Part shown: positions 55,385 to 63,509 of the stretch, in pieces
How positions within the stretch are numbered: position 1 is the first letter of the stretch
Layout: each line of letters opens with the position of its first letter
Source of the DNA: Ideonella_A intermedia_A
GTDB lineage: Bacteria; Pseudomonadota; Gammaproteobacteria; Burkholderiales; Burkholderiaceae_C
Direction: 5' to 3'
Length of the DNA stretch: 64,000 bases
Assembly (NCBI GenBank): GCA_943370175.1
Contig: CALRPU020000006.1
Coordinates: forward strand, 62,001-126,000
The notes under the pieces: model-generated
The model's database searches: none
What the model was told of the DNA's origin: nothing
What the model saw: only the letters and a program-made list of their open reading frames with translations
Translations under genes and position numbers: made by a program

Positions 55385-56239
55385 TCAGGGTGATGTGGTC
55401 AGGCGGGCCGACGCGACGGGGTCGCGCAGCGGGTTCTGCAACGCGAGGTCGGCGAGCAACTGCAACCCCTCGGCGGTACGCGGGCCGTACCAGCTCAGCC
55501 GTTCGCCGTCGACCAGGCGCACGCGGGCGTTCGGGCACAGCGCCGCGGCGTCGGCCACGTGCTGATCGCCGAAGGCGTAAGGCTCGGAGCTGAGCAAGAC
55601 CTCGTCGATGTCGCACAGCCAGGGCTCGTGGCCGGTCAGCGCGGGGTAGCGCGCGGCGCCGTGCTCGCCGCCGCTGTGCGCCGGCCAGGTCGTCCAACCG
55701 ACCTCGGCCAGCATGCGGGCGATGTAGGTGTCGCGCGCCACCGTCATCCACGGGTCGCGCCAGATCAGGTACAGCACGCGGCGCGGCACAGCGCGCGTTG
55801 CCGCGTGCCCCGCGCGGGCCAGGGCCTGCGTCAGCCCGAGGTTCATGGCGCCCGCGCGCTCGGCCATCGCGTGCCGGGCCGCGGTGGGCAGGAACCCGGC
55901 CAGTTCGGTGGTCAGCTGGTCGATGAGGGCGGGCAGGTCGCGTGGCCCGCCCGGGTGGGTCACGACCACGCGCGGCCGCTCGGCATCCGGCCACTGGCCG
56001 ATGGCCTGCACGGTGTCGAGCCGGTTTTCGTCGACGTTGACGAGGACATGGGTGGGGCGCAGGGCGCGCAGGCGCGGGAGGTTCACGTCCTTGGTGCCGC
56101 CCACCTTCGCAATGTCCCTCACCTGGTCGGCGGGGTGGATGCAAAAGCCGGTGCGCGCCACCAGCCAGTCACGCAGGCCCAGGCCGATGGCGAGTTCGGT
56201 CAGGCTGGGCACGAGGCTCGCTAATCGGACGGGAGTCAT
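55385..56239 (-). CDS. BtuF-like helical-backbone metal-receptor protein without signal peptide
   Basis: A 284-residue protein of the cobalamin/iron-siderophore binding protein class. RLASLVPSLTELAIGLGLRDWLVARTGFCIHP is the BtuF-type opening, and LRALRPTHVLVN plus DIDEVLLSSEPYAFG follow. Classical BtuF has a signal peptide; here the first residue is followed directly by the first strand, so the protein is predicted to be cytoplasmic or to use an earlier start that I cannot find. It heads a two-gene unit with marC. It belongs to COG0614-type proteins; no transporter subunits are adjacent. Confidence 0.75.
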   Translation of the reverse strand: MTPVRLASLVPSLTELAIGLGLRDWLVARTGFCIHPADQVRDIAKVGGTKDVNLPRLRALRPTHVLVNVDENRLDTVQAIGQWPDAERPRVVVTHPGGPRDLPALIDQLTTELAGFLPTAARHAMAERAGAMNLGLTQALARAGHAATRAVPRRVLYLIWRDPWMTVARDTYIARMLAEVGWTTWPAHSGGEHGAARYPALTGHEPWLCDIDEVLLSSEPYAFGDQHVADAAALCPNARVRLVDGERLSWYGPRTAEGLQLLADLALQNPLRDPVASARLTTSP

Positions 56240-56355
56240 GGCGCGGGGTGGTGCATGCGTGCGTCAAACACGTCCAAAAGGGTGCGTGGGCGGCGGCGAG
56301 GCCCGGGAAAACCTCAATTTTTCAATGGGTTGCGCCAAAGCCGCACGATAAGGCT

Positions 56356-56385
56356 TTGCAAGCTTGCAGAAAATGACTTGATAAT
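56356..56385 (+). promoter_or_regulatory. sigma70-type promoter of the RNA-binding protein gene
   Basis: TTGCAA (56356-56361) and GATAAT (56380-56385) are separated by 18 bases. The region 56320-56400 is the most AT-rich of the neighbourhood. It would give a leader of about 95 bases before ATG 56487. Confidence 0.6.
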
Positions 56386-56486
56386 GGAAATTCTGTGTTT
56401 GGAGTCCGCGCCTTCGCTTGAATGGGTCAGGATGGGTAGAAGCTCCACATGGGTATCTGGGTCATCAGGAAAGAAAGGCGCTCTCG

Positions 56487-56993
56487 ATGGGCAACAAACT
56501 CTACGTCGGCAACCTCGCCTACAGCGTGCGCGACGACAGTCTTCAGCAAGCGTTCTCGCAGTTCGGCACAGTCACGTCGGCCAAGGTCATGATGGACCGG
56601 GAAACCGGTCGTTCCAAGGGCTTCGGCTTCGTGGAAATGGGCTCTGACGCGGAAGCTCAAACCGCCATCAACGGCATGAACGGCCAAATGCTCGACGGCC
56701 GTGCCGTGGTCGTCAACGAAGCACGTCCCCGTGAAGACCGCCCCGGCGGCTTCGGCGGCGGCGGCGGCCGCTCTGGCGGCGGCGGCTTTGGCGGCGGTGG
56801 TGGTGGCGGCTACGGCGGGGGCGGCGGTGGCCGCTCCGGTGGTGGTGGCTACGGCGGCGGCGGCGGTGGCGGCTACGGCGGTGGTGGCGGTGGCCGCTCC
56901 GGCGGCGGCGGCTACGGCAGCGGCGGTGGTGGTCGCTCGGGCGGCGGCGGTGGTGGCTACGGCGGTGGCGGCGGTGGCCGCGGCGGCTACTGA
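56487..56993 (+). CDS. glycine-rich RRM RNA-binding protein
   Basis: A 168-residue protein with one RNA-recognition motif (about 3-80): RNP2 is KLYVGNLAYS and RNP1 is RSKGFGFVEM. The rest (about 90-168) is almost only Gly with Arg, Ser and Tyr, in GGGGYGGGG and GRSGGG units, like cyanobacterial and betaproteobacterial Rbp proteins and plant cold-induced glycine-rich proteins. Such tails promote phase separation and RNA annealing. AAGAAAGG precedes ATG 56487; an earlier in-frame ATG at 56418 lies in the leader. It has its own promoter and terminator. Confidence 0.93.
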   Translation: MGNKLYVGNLAYSVRDDSLQQAFSQFGTVTSAKVMMDRETGRSKGFGFVEMGSDAEAQTAINGMNGQMLDGRAVVVNEARPREDRPGGFGGGGGRSGGGGFGGGGGGGYGGGGGGRSGGGGYGGGGGGGYGGGGGGRSGGGGYGSGGGGRSGGGGGGYGGGGGGRGGY

Positions 56994-57038
56994 GTCCCCA
57001 TGAACTCCGCCCTCAGCGCGCTGCGTTGAGGGCCACAT

Positions 57039-57090
57039 CCCGATTCGTCGGGTGATCAAGGCGGCACCGTTTTGCGGTGGCCGCCTTTTT
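57039..57090 (+). terminator. UUCG hairpin plus Rho-independent terminator of the RRM gene
   Basis: CCCGA-TTCG-TCGGG (57039-57052) is a stable tetraloop hairpin. It is followed by AAGGCGGCACCG / CGGTGGCCGCCTT (57058-57087, one bulge, TTTTG loop) ending in a T run to 57090. The second stem is the terminator. Confidence 0.85.
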
Positions 57091-57123
57091 CATGGCCCGA
57101 GGGGTTGTGCCCCGAGGTGGCGG

Positions 57124-57912
57124 TCAACCCGCTGAGGACTCGCCGCGACGGTGCTTGCGTGGCCGCCCGGCCAGCACCCGGTCGTACAACGCGTTGGGCA
57201 GGGCACGCAGCAGCCACGCCACCACGCCCATTTGCCAGGGAATCACGCGGTACGACACACCAGCGTCGATGGCCCGCATCGCCTGCTCGGCAAACGCTTG
57301 CGGCGACATCAGGAAAGGCATGCTGTAGCGGTTCTGGCGCGTCAACGGGGTGTCGATGTAGCCGGGCAGCAACGTGACCACGCGCACGCCGTGCGGCCGG
57401 CACTCGCCGCGCAGGCTCTCGCAATAGCTGATCACCGCGGCCTTGCTGGAACAGTAGGCGCCGTGGCCCGGCAGGCCGCGGATGCCGGCCACACTGGCCA
57501 CCCCCACCAGCCGACCACTGCCGCGTTCGCACATGGCCCGCACAAAGGGCTGAAAGGTCGCGGCCATGCCGAGGTTGTTGGTCTCGTAGGTCAGGCGCAT
57601 CACGTCGAGGTCGTCGGCCTCGGCGGTGTCCATGCCCACGCTGATGCCGGCGTTGGCGATCACGGTGTCCGGCACGCCGCATTCCGCGAGGCATTGGCGG
57701 CCCATGGCCATCATGGCCTGCAGGTCACGCACGTCGGCGCCGTACACCGTGGCCCGGTCGGCGCCGACCCCCTGGGACGCGAGCCACGCGTGGACCTCGG
57801 CCGTGCGCCGCGCCACCAGCACCACGCGGTGGCCCGAGGCCAGGCACTGCGCCGCCAGCGCCTGCCCGATGCCGCTGGACGCGCCCGTGATGAGAACCAG
57901 TGCGGACGTCAT
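57124..57912 (-). CDS. short-chain dehydrogenase/reductase
   Basis: A 262-residue NAD(P)-dependent oxidoreductase. The cofactor motif is VLITGASSGIGQALA (residues 6-20); NAG is in VIANAGISVG; the catalytic serine is in VGVASVAG and the YxxxK pair in YCSSKAAV. The C-terminus has a hydrophobic stretch (about 225-245) suggesting membrane association. GGAG a few bases upstream favours ATG 57912 over ATG 57924. It follows lptC by 17 bases, where lptA is normally found. Confidence 0.87.
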   Translation of the reverse strand: MTSALVLITGASSGIGQALAAQCLASGHRVVLVARRTAEVHAWLASQGVGADRATVYGADVRDLQAMMAMGRQCLAECGVPDTVIANAGISVGMDTAEADDLDVMRLTYETNNLGMAATFQPFVRAMCERGSGRLVGVASVAGIRGLPGHGAYCSSKAAVISYCESLRGECRPHGVRVVTLLPGYIDTPLTRQNRYSMPFLMSPQAFAEQAMRAIDAGVSYRVIPWQMGVVAWLLRALPNALYDRVLAGRPRKHRRGESSAG

Positions 57913-57929
57913 GACTTGCTCCATCGCGC

Positions 57930-58610
57930 TCAAGGCGCCGACGCAGCGCGGCCGCGTGGGGTGGCAAAGGTGGCCCGCACCCGCCCATTGAGCTGGACGC
58001 GCTGCTGGGCATGGCGGTAGTCCAAGGTGGCGGCGCTCAACACGGCGCCGCCACGCCGCACCGTCACCGGCAGGTGCGACTTGACCACCTCGGTGTCGAG
58101 GAAGGCGTGCAGGAATTCGCCGCGAAACTCCACCTCGTCGCCCTCGGTCGCCGCTTGGCGCACCACGTGGGCGCCGCCCAGCAGCTGGACCTCGGTGCCG
58201 TCGCCGTTGCTGATGGCGCGCGCCGCCGTGGCCACTGTGACCTGGCCGTCGGCGGTGTAGGCGCGGATGCGGGGCTGGTCCACTTCCAAGGTGTCGTTGT
58301 CGGGGTAGTGGCGCAGCACCGTGCCCTCGATCTGCACCCGCAGCGCGCCATCGCGGGCGAAGCGCTGCACGGTGAAGTTGCCCATCGTGTAGTCGGGCAC
58401 GTGGCGCGGCGGGCCGGCGGCACGGTCGTCGCCCGGCACGGCCGAGTTGGTCACCAGCCACCAGGTGCCCAGGGCCAGCAAGGCCATCAGCAGCAAGGGC
58501 AGGTAGGCCGAGACCTGGTCACGCAGCCGCGTCCCCAGGCCGATCGCCGCCGCGCCAGGCCGTGGGGCGGGCGCCGGCAGGGCGCTGCCCAGGTCAGTGA
58601 GCGGCGCCAT
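57930..58610 (-). CDS. lptC: LPS export protein LptC
   Basis: A 226-residue bitopic inner-membrane protein that passes LPS from LptBFG to the periplasmic LptA bridge. One transmembrane helix (about 36-54, YLPLLLMALLALGTWWLV) is followed by the periplasmic beta-jellyroll; HVPDYTMGNFTVQRFARDG and IRAYTADGQVTVATAA match the family. It is somewhat longer than E. coli LptC (191) because of an Ala/Pro N-terminus. It overlaps kdsC by 17 bases. lptA and lptB do not follow. Confidence 0.88.
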   Translation of the reverse strand: MAPLTDLGSALPAPAPRPGAAAIGLGTRLRDQVSAYLPLLLMALLALGTWWLVTNSAVPGDDRAAGPPRHVPDYTMGNFTVQRFARDGALRVQIEGTVLRHYPDNDTLEVDQPRIRAYTADGQVTVATAARAISNGDGTEVQLLGGAHVVRQAATEGDEVEFRGEFLHAFLDTEVVKSHLPVTVRRGGAVLSAATLDYRHAQQRVQLNGRVRATFATPRGRAASAP

Positions 58611-59196
58611 CGAGCGTGGTCAAGTGGCCGTTCAGCAGCTCGGCGTAGCGGCCGGCGGCGGTGAGCAGCAGGTCGCAGCATTCCCGCGCCGCGCCGTGGC
58701 CGCCCTCGACTTCGGTCACGTGGGTGGCGATGGCGCGCACCTCCACATGGGCTTGGCGGGGCGCGCAGGCAAAGGCGGCGCGCAACATCAACGGCAGGTC
58801 GGGCCAGTCGTCGCCCATGGCGGCCACCGCCGTCCACGGCAGACCCAGGCGCGCCAGCAGCGGCTCGGCGGCGGCGAGCTTGTCGCCGGCGCCGTACACC
58901 GCGTGCGCGATGCCCAGGTCGGCCACACGCCGGCGCACCGCCGGCGAATCGCGACCCGTGATGACGATCGGCTCGATGCCGCCGCGGGCCAGCAGCTTCA
59001 GGCCATGGCCGTCCAGCGTGTTGAAGGCCTTCACGCCTTCGCCGTGCTCGCCGATGTAGATGCGGCCATCGGTCAGCACGCCGTCCACGTCGAAGATGGC
59101 CGCCCGCACGCCCTGGGCGCGCAACAGCAGTTCCGGCGCGAAGCTCCGCTGGGGGACCAGGCGACGGGGCGCACCGGGGTGAGCGTGATCGGCCAT
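58594..59196 (-). CDS. kdsC: 3-deoxy-D-manno-octulosonate 8-phosphate phosphatase
   Basis: A 200-residue HAD-family phosphatase that releases Kdo from Kdo-8-phosphate in LPS synthesis. The nucleophile motif is AIFDVDGVLTDGRIYIGEHGEGVKAFNTLDG, diagnostic of KdsC. ITGRDSPAVRRR and MGDDWPDLPLM are motifs II and IV. It begins within the stop of kdsD (one shared base) and overlaps lptC, so the three are translated as a unit. Confidence 0.95.
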   Translation of the reverse strand: MADHAHPGAPRRLVPQRSFAPELLLRAQGVRAAIFDVDGVLTDGRIYIGEHGEGVKAFNTLDGHGLKLLARGGIEPIVITGRDSPAVRRRVADLGIAHAVYGAGDKLAAAEPLLARLGLPWTAVAAMGDDWPDLPLMLRAAFACAPRQAHVEVRAIATHVTEVEGGHGAARECCDLLLTAAGRYAELLNGHLTTLDGAAH

Positions 59197-60218
59197 CAGA
59201 TCACCTTGGCCCGCATGAGGTCGTTGCTGTTCAGTGCGCCCACCAGCACGCCCTGGGCGTCGACGACCAGCACGCTGGTCACGCGGTGCTGTTCCATCAC
59301 GTCCGCGGCGTGCACGGCCAGGTCGTCGTCGCGCACCCGGCGCGGCGCGGTGTGCATCACCTCGCGGGCGCGCAGGCCGCGCAGGTCGCGTTCTTGTTCG
59401 ATCAGGCGGCGCAGGTCGCCGTCGGTGAAGATGCCCAGCACCTGGCGGCCAGCGTCGACCACCGCGGTGAACCCCAGGCCCTTGCCGGTCATCTCGCGCA
59501 GCATCGCGGTGAAGCTTTCATCGGGGCCGACGGTGGGCAGGGCCTCACCGCTGCGCATGAGGTCGCGCACGTGCATCAGCAGCTTGCGGCCCAGGCTGCC
59601 GCCCGGGTGCGAGCGGGCGAAGTCTTCTTCGCGGAAGCCGCGGGCGTCCAGCAAGGCGACCGCCAGCGCGTCCCCCAAGGCCATTTGCGCGGTGGTGCTG
59701 GCGGTGGGCGCGAGGTTCAGTGGGCAGGCCTCCTGGTCAACCGCACTGTCCAGCACCTGATCGGCATGGCGGGCCAAGGTCGAGTCGGCGCGGCCGGTCA
59801 TGGCCACCAGCGCCACGCCCAGCCGCTTCATGGCCGGCAGGATCGCGGCCAGCTCATCGCTTTCGCCGGAATTGGAGATCGCCAGCACCACGTCGCCGGG
59901 CATCACCATGCCCAGGTCGCCATGGCTGGCCTCGGCCGGGTGCACGAACATCGCCGGCGTGCCGGTGGACGCCAGCGTGGCGGCAACCTTGCGTCCCACG
60001 TGGCCGCTCTTGCCCATGCCCATCACCACCACCCGGCCCTGGCCCTGGAGGATCAATTCGACCGTTCGCGCGAAGGCCTCGCCCTGGCGCGACTTCAAGC
60101 CCTGAAGGGCACGGGCTTCGATGTCGAAGGTCGCGCGTGCCCATTGCAGGGCCCGCTCGGCGTCGAAGGGGCGCAAGGGCCTGGCGGCCTGCGGCGCGCC
60201 GGGAGGATGAGGATCCAT
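59196..60218 (-). CDS. kdsD: arabinose-5-phosphate isomerase
   Basis: A 340-residue enzyme converting ribulose 5-phosphate to arabinose 5-phosphate, the first step to Kdo. The SIS domain (about 40-180) has VVVMGMGKSGHVGRKVAATLASTGTPAMFVHPAEASHGDLG; the catalytic region continues NSGESDEL. Two CBS motifs follow (about 205-265 and 275-335). ATG 60218 is chosen; a TTG lies two codons upstream. It is first in kdsD-kdsC-lptC and divergent from the Kef-type gene. Confidence 0.95.
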   Translation of the reverse strand: MDPHPPGAPQAARPLRPFDAERALQWARATFDIEARALQGLKSRQGEAFARTVELILQGQGRVVVMGMGKSGHVGRKVAATLASTGTPAMFVHPAEASHGDLGMVMPGDVVLAISNSGESDELAAILPAMKRLGVALVAMTGRADSTLARHADQVLDSAVDQEACPLNLAPTASTTAQMALGDALAVALLDARGFREEDFARSHPGGSLGRKLLMHVRDLMRSGEALPTVGPDESFTAMLREMTGKGLGFTAVVDAGRQVLGIFTDGDLRRLIEQERDLRGLRAREVMHTAPRRVRDDDLAVHAADVMEQHRVTSVLVVDAQGVLVGALNSNDLMRAKVI

Positions 60219-60323
60219 GCTCAAGGGCTCGTCGATTCAGCGTCGGCTAGCATTGGACGGAACGGCATTCGACGATTGTAGGCACGCCCCCTTTGGCGGC
60301 GCCCCGTGCCCTCCAAACCCCCC

Positions 60324-62336
60324 ATGGCCTCGACGCTCGCACTGGTGTTGCTGTACCTGATCGCCGCCGTGGCGGGCGTGGTCGTGTGCCGCTCGCTGAA
60401 GCTGCCGCCGATGCTGGGCTACCTCGCGGTGGGCGTGCTGATCGGCCCGAACGCGCTGGCGCTGGCGCGCGACTCCGCCGGCGTCACCTACCTGGCCGAG
60501 TTCGGCGTGGTTTTCCTGATGTTCGTGATCGGGCTGGAATTCAACCTGCCCAAGCTCAAGAGCATGCGCCGCCTGGTCTTCGGCCTCGGGCTCGCTCAGG
60601 TGGTGTTGACGATCGCGGGGTCGGTGGCCGGGCACGCGCTGCTGGGCTGGTTGTTCTCGTTCACCAGCCAGCCTTGGCAGCTGTCGTGGCAGGGTGCCAT
60701 CGTGCTGGGCAGCGCCATGGCCATGTCCAGCACCGCCATCGTCGTGAAGATGATGGCCGACCGGCTGGAGCTGGAAAGCGAGCACGGCCGGCGCGTGATG
60801 GGCGTGCTGTTGTTCCAGGACCTGGCCGTGGTGCCCTTGCTGGTGTTGATTCCCGCGCTCGACTCCAGCGGCCACGACATGGCGGTGTCGCTGGGCTCGG
60901 CGGCGGTCAAGGCCACGGTGTTGCTTGCGTTGCTGCTGGTGGGCGGCCAGAAGGTGATGCGCTGGTGGCTGACCCTGGTCGTGCGCCGCAAGAGCGAAGA
61001 GCTTTTTGTCCTGAACCTGCTGCTGATCACGCTGGGCCTGGCCTGGCTGACCGAGCACTTCGGCCTGTCCCTCGCGCTGGGCGCCTTCGTGGCCGGCATG
61101 CTGGTGGCCGAGACCGAGTTCAAGCACCAGGTGGAAACCGACATCCGCCCCTTCCACGATGTGCTGCTGGGGCTGTTCTTCATCACCATCGGCATGAAGC
61201 TCGACTGGCGTCCGGTGCTGGACCAGTGGCTGCTCGTGCTGCTGCTGACCTTGCTGCCGGTGGTCGCGAAGTTCGTGCTGGTCGCCGCCATCGCGCGCGT
61301 GTTCGGCGCCGCACCCGGCACGGCGCTGCGCACCGGCCTGTACCTGGCGCAGGCCGGCGAATTCGGCTTCGTGCTGCTCACCTTGGGCGCGCAACAGCAG
61401 CTGATCCAGCCCCAATGGCTGAGCCCTGTGTTGGCCAGCATGGTGCTGTCGATGTTGGCCACGCCCTTCCTCATCATGCACAGCGACCGCATCGTGCTGA
61501 AGTTGTCGGCCAGCGACTGGCTGATGCAGTCGGTGGCGATGACCACCATCGCCAAGCGCGCCATCAACACCCAGGCCCACATCATCATTGCGGGCTACGG
61601 GCGCAGCGGCCAGAACCTGGCGCGCATCCTCGACGGCGAATCCATTCCCTACATGGCGCTGGACCTCGACCCCGACCGCGTGCGCCAGGCCGCTGCCGCC
61701 GGGCAGAGCGTGGTCTTCGGCGACGCCGCCCGCCTGCAAAGCCTGATGGCCGCCGGCCTGGCCCGCGCCAACGCGGTGGTGGTCAGCTACCACGACATCC
61801 CGTCGGCGATGAAGATCCTGCACCTGGTGCAGGAACACGCGCCCACCGTGCCCGTCATCGTGCGCACGCTGGACGACAGCCACCTCGAGCGCCTGCAGGC
61901 CGCCGGCGCCACGGTGGTGGTGCCCGAGGCGATCGAGGGGTCGCTGATGCTGGCAAGCCACGCGCTGGCCCTGGTCGGCGTGCCGATGCGCCGCGTGATC
62001 CGTGTCGTGCAAGACCAGCGCGACGCCCGCTACCGCCTGCTGCGGGGCTACTTCCACGGGGCCGACGACGACACCGCGGACGACCTGATGACCGCGCGCC
62101 TGCTCAGCATCACGCTGCCGCAAGCCGGGGCCTGCCTGGGGCACTCGCTGGCTTCGCTGGCGCTGGGCGGCATCGGCGTCAGCGTGGCGTCGGTGCGGCG
62201 CGCCGCCGGCCAGGTGGTGGCACCGGAGGAGGCACTGGTGCTGTCGGCGGGCGACACGCTGGTGCTGTCCGGGCTGCCGGAGGCCCTGGCGCTGGCCGAG
62301 GCCAAGCTGCTGGGGCGAGGGCGCGTCCTGGCGTGA
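60324..62336 (+). CDS. CPA2-family K+/H+ antiporter (KefB/KefC/YbaL-like)
   Basis: A 670-residue inner-membrane protein. About 12 helices occupy residues 1-390, including VVFLMFVIGLEFNLPKLKSM and GVLLFQDLAVVPLLVL, both typical of Kef. A cytoplasmic Rossmann RCK (TrkA-N) domain starts at HIIIAGYGRSGQNLARIL (about 415) and a TrkA-C domain ends the protein (about 580-670). It may exchange potassium for protons under electrophile or pH stress. ATG 60324 is chosen over GTG 60306. It is divergent from kdsD across about 105 bases. Confidence 0.9.
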   Translation: MASTLALVLLYLIAAVAGVVVCRSLKLPPMLGYLAVGVLIGPNALALARDSAGVTYLAEFGVVFLMFVIGLEFNLPKLKSMRRLVFGLGLAQVVLTIAGSVAGHALLGWLFSFTSQPWQLSWQGAIVLGSAMAMSSTAIVVKMMADRLELESEHGRRVMGVLLFQDLAVVPLLVLIPALDSSGHDMAVSLGSAAVKATVLLALLLVGGQKVMRWWLTLVVRRKSEELFVLNLLLITLGLAWLTEHFGLSLALGAFVAGMLVAETEFKHQVETDIRPFHDVLLGLFFITIGMKLDWRPVLDQWLLVLLLTLLPVVAKFVLVAAIARVFGAAPGTALRTGLYLAQAGEFGFVLLTLGAQQQLIQPQWLSPVLASMVLSMLATPFLIMHSDRIVLKLSASDWLMQSVAMTTIAKRAINTQAHIIIAGYGRSGQNLARILDGESIPYMALDLDPDRVRQAAAAGQSVVFGDAARLQSLMAAGLARANAVVVSYHDIPSAMKILHLVQEHAPTVPVIVRTLDDSHLERLQAAGATVVVPEAIEGSLMLASHALALVGVPMRRVIRVVQDQRDARYRLLRGYFHGADDDTADDLMTARLLSITLPQAGACLGHSLASLALGGIGVSVASVRRAAGQVVAPEEALVLSAGDTLVLSGLPEALALAEAKLLGRGRVLA

Positions 62337-62405
62337 GCCTTCGGGGCCCAATGGGCGGGCGCGCTCGGTCAGAATGCGCACCGCCATCCACCGCAAGGAC
62401 CCCCC

Positions 62406-62954
62406 GTGGCCGAACTCACCCCGAACGAGGAACTCAAGCGCCTGATCCGCACCGTGCCGGACTGGCCGGCGCCCGGCGTGCAGTTTCGTGACATCACGCC
62501 GCTGCTGGCCAACCCACGCGGCTTCCGGCTGCTGATCGACCAATTCGTGCACCGCTACTTCGACGTCAAACCCAGCCTGGTGGCCGGGCTGGACGCGCGT
62601 GGCTTCATCATCGGCTCGGTGCTCGCCTACGAGCTGAACATCGGTTTTGTGCCGATCCGCAAGAAGGGCAAGCTGCCCTTCACCACCGTCGAGGAAACCT
62701 ACGAGCTGGAGTACGGCAGCGCCACCGTCGAGATGCACACCGACGCCGTGAAGGCCGGCGACCGCGTGCTGCTGATCGACGACCTGATCGCCACCGGCGG
62801 CACGATGATGGCCGGTCGGCGCCTGCTGGAACGCCTGGGGGCCACCGTGATCGAGGGCGCTGCCATCGTCGACCTGCCCGAACTGGGTGGGTCGCAGAAG
62901 CTTCGCGAGTCGGGGCTGAACCTGTTCACGCTGGTGAGCTTCGAGGGCCATTGA
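62406..62954 (+). CDS. apt: adenine phosphoribosyltransferase
   Basis: A 182-residue cytosolic purine salvage enzyme making AMP from adenine and PRPP. FRDITPLLANP near the N-terminus, the PRPP loop VLLIDDLIATGGTM (about 120-133), and GFVPIRKKGKLP (the flexible loop) are diagnostic of Apt. The start is GTG 62406. It lies 69 bases after the Kef gene and may be read through from it. Confidence 0.96.
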   Translation: MAELTPNEELKRLIRTVPDWPAPGVQFRDITPLLANPRGFRLLIDQFVHRYFDVKPSLVAGLDARGFIIGSVLAYELNIGFVPIRKKGKLPFTTVEETYELEYGSATVEMHTDAVKAGDRVLLIDDLIATGGTMMAGRRLLERLGATVIEGAAIVDLPELGGSQKLRESGLNLFTLVSFEGH

Positions 62955-62970
62955 GCCCCGCCCACCCGCC

Positions 62971-62989
62971 CGGCGGGATGCGCCCGCCG
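62971..62989. terminator. convergent hairpin after apt
   Basis: CGGCGGG (62971-62977) pairs with CCCGCCG (62983-62989) around a five-base loop. It separates apt from the convergent cyclic-nucleotide-binding gene, with no T run. Confidence 0.45.
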
Positions 62990-62990
62990 C

Positions 62991-63470
62991 TCAAATGAAC
63001 GGGGTTTGCCGCGCCAGCGTGGCGCGCATGCGGGTGGACATCACCACCCCGGCCGCCCGCAGAAAGTCCAGCGCCAGCGGGGGCACGCGCGCGGCCAGTT
63101 GCTCGAAGCGCTGCGCACTCAAGGCCCACAGCACGCAGGGCGTCAAGGTGCTGACGCTGGCCATCCGCGCGCCCTCGCCGAACAGGCTGGGCTCACCGAC
63201 GATGGACCCGGCGCGCAGGATGGCCAGCTTGGCACCCGTGGTCGGGCCACCCGTCACATAGACCTGCAGCGATCCCCGCCCGACAAAGTAGCAAACGCGG
63301 TCTGTCTCGCCCTGCTCGATCAACACCTCTTCGGCCTTCATCTCGAAGGGAATCAGGTAGTTCTCGATGGTTTGCCACTGCAGCATCGTGAAACCGGCCT
63401 TGAACGCGTCGGGCGCGTTCAAGGTGTTGATCGCTTCGACCAATTCACTGAGGTCCATGGTGGCATTCAC
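62991..63470 (-). CDS. cyclic-nucleotide-binding-domain protein without HTH
   Basis: A 159-residue protein formed of one cNMP-binding fold. EVLIEQGETDRVCYFVGRGSLQVYV and GSIVGEPSLFGEGARMASV contain the phosphate-binding cassette region (normally FGE-x-x-L-x-x-x-x-R-x-A); here GEPSLFGEGAR is close but with altered spacing. There is no DNA-binding domain, so it is not a CRP regulator; a stand-alone sensor or regulatory subunit is likely. GTG 63470 and ATG 63458 are both possible starts. Confidence 0.72.
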   Translation of the reverse strand: MNATMDLSELVEAINTLNAPDAFKAGFTMLQWQTIENYLIPFEMKAEEVLIEQGETDRVCYFVGRGSLQVYVTGGPTTGAKLAILRAGSIVGEPSLFGEGARMASVSTLTPCVLWALSAQRFEQLAARVPPLALDFLRAAGVVMSTRMRATLARQTPFI

Positions 63471-63509
63471 AGGGCGCTGGGTGTGCGGATTATCACGCCC
63501 GTGCCCGCC

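Noticed and set aside
56701..57003. Ala/Val-rich open frame over the glycine-rich tail
   Set aside because: It is the shifted frame of GGC-GGT repeats of the RRM protein.
60237..62951. 904-codon minus-strand frame opposite the Kef gene and apt
   Set aside because: It is His/Gln/Gly-rich with no domain; both plus-strand genes are well identified.
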